Assembly (NCBI RefSeq): GCF_000006405.1
Contig: NW_003216476.1
Coordinates: forward strand, 104,134 to 133,252
Source of the DNA: Perkinsus marinus ATCC 50983
Taxonomy: Eukaryota > Perkinsozoa > Perkinsida > Perkinsidae
DNA: 29,119 bases
Reading direction: 5' to 3'
The stretch's first letter is position 1. Every line of letters starts with the position of its first letter. Shown one piece after another: positions 29,056 to 29,119 of the stretch. Under the pieces are notes generated by a model. That model was not told the DNA's origin. It saw only the letters and a program-made list of their open reading frames with translations, and ran no database searches. Made by a program: the position numbers and the translations under genes.

Positions 29056-29119
29056 CTGATCGAATGCAATGGTTATGTACGACGTCGTATAGGAGGCCAT
29101 GGAATCTATACTACATGAT

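Noticed and set aside
29056-29100. ATG at 29100 as the eIF3c start
   Set aside because: Homology begins at VRKGNAQ just after an acceptor-like GATCAG, and the family's N-terminal helical region is missing, so this part is probably intron.

Overview
The window is a piece of a nuclear genome from a protist, most likely an alveolate of the Perkinsus type. That placement is my inference from gene style: dense GT-AG introns, many only 40-50 nt long, mid-GC coding sequence, and eIF3c, PIG-T, PP2C and S1/P1 nuclease proteins that are clear family members but divergent. It is not a database result. One assembly gap (100 N, 12861-12960) interrupts it.

Layout, left to right. 1-1240: satellite array of a 59-61 bp unit. 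1567-6571 (+): a 19-exon gene for an unrecognised ~620-residue protein with an acidic N-terminus, an RS-type stretch and Lys-Gly repeats. 6572-9122: unresolved, with membrane-protein-like ORF pieces at 7030-8075. 9123-9955 (+): small 5-exon gene, product unknown. 10555-12335 (-): PP2C protein phosphatase, 8 exons, possibly more 5' exons towards the gap. 13039-13180 (+): exon-like piece cut by the gap. 13208-13560: second satellite array. 14272-19174 (+): PIG-T, the GPI-transamidase subunit, whose third intron holds the third satellite array. 19451-19890: strongly base-paired, non-coding, candidate structured RNA. 20581-21636 (+) and 23030-24130 (-): two intact intronless S1/P1 nuclease genes facing each other, with a decayed third copy (21941-22540) between them. 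24587-29055 (-): eIF3c, 11 exons, 5' end beyond the window.

The most striking feature is what fills the introns. Three repeat types occur again and again: (a) short pieces shaped like tRNA 3' halves (T-arm/B-box), in either orientation, which in several cases make up nearly the whole of a 44-83 nt intron; (b) a ~120 bp element with inverted ends (TGGAGTTTCACC / GGTGAAACTCCA), ten copies, nine of them in introns; (c) a ~200 bp dispersed element whose 59 bp head is the unit of the three satellite arrays. Every intron over 150 nt in the eIF3c and PIG-T models carries at least one of (a)-(c). This suggests that mobile elements, including tRNA-derived ones, build or enlarge introns here.

The recognisable genes are unlinked housekeeping functions (translation initiation, GPI anchoring, dephosphorylation) plus a secreted nuclease cluster. 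I see no operon-like logic. Exon boundaries were set by hand from splice consensus, phase continuity and, for known families, remembered homologues. They need transcript data.
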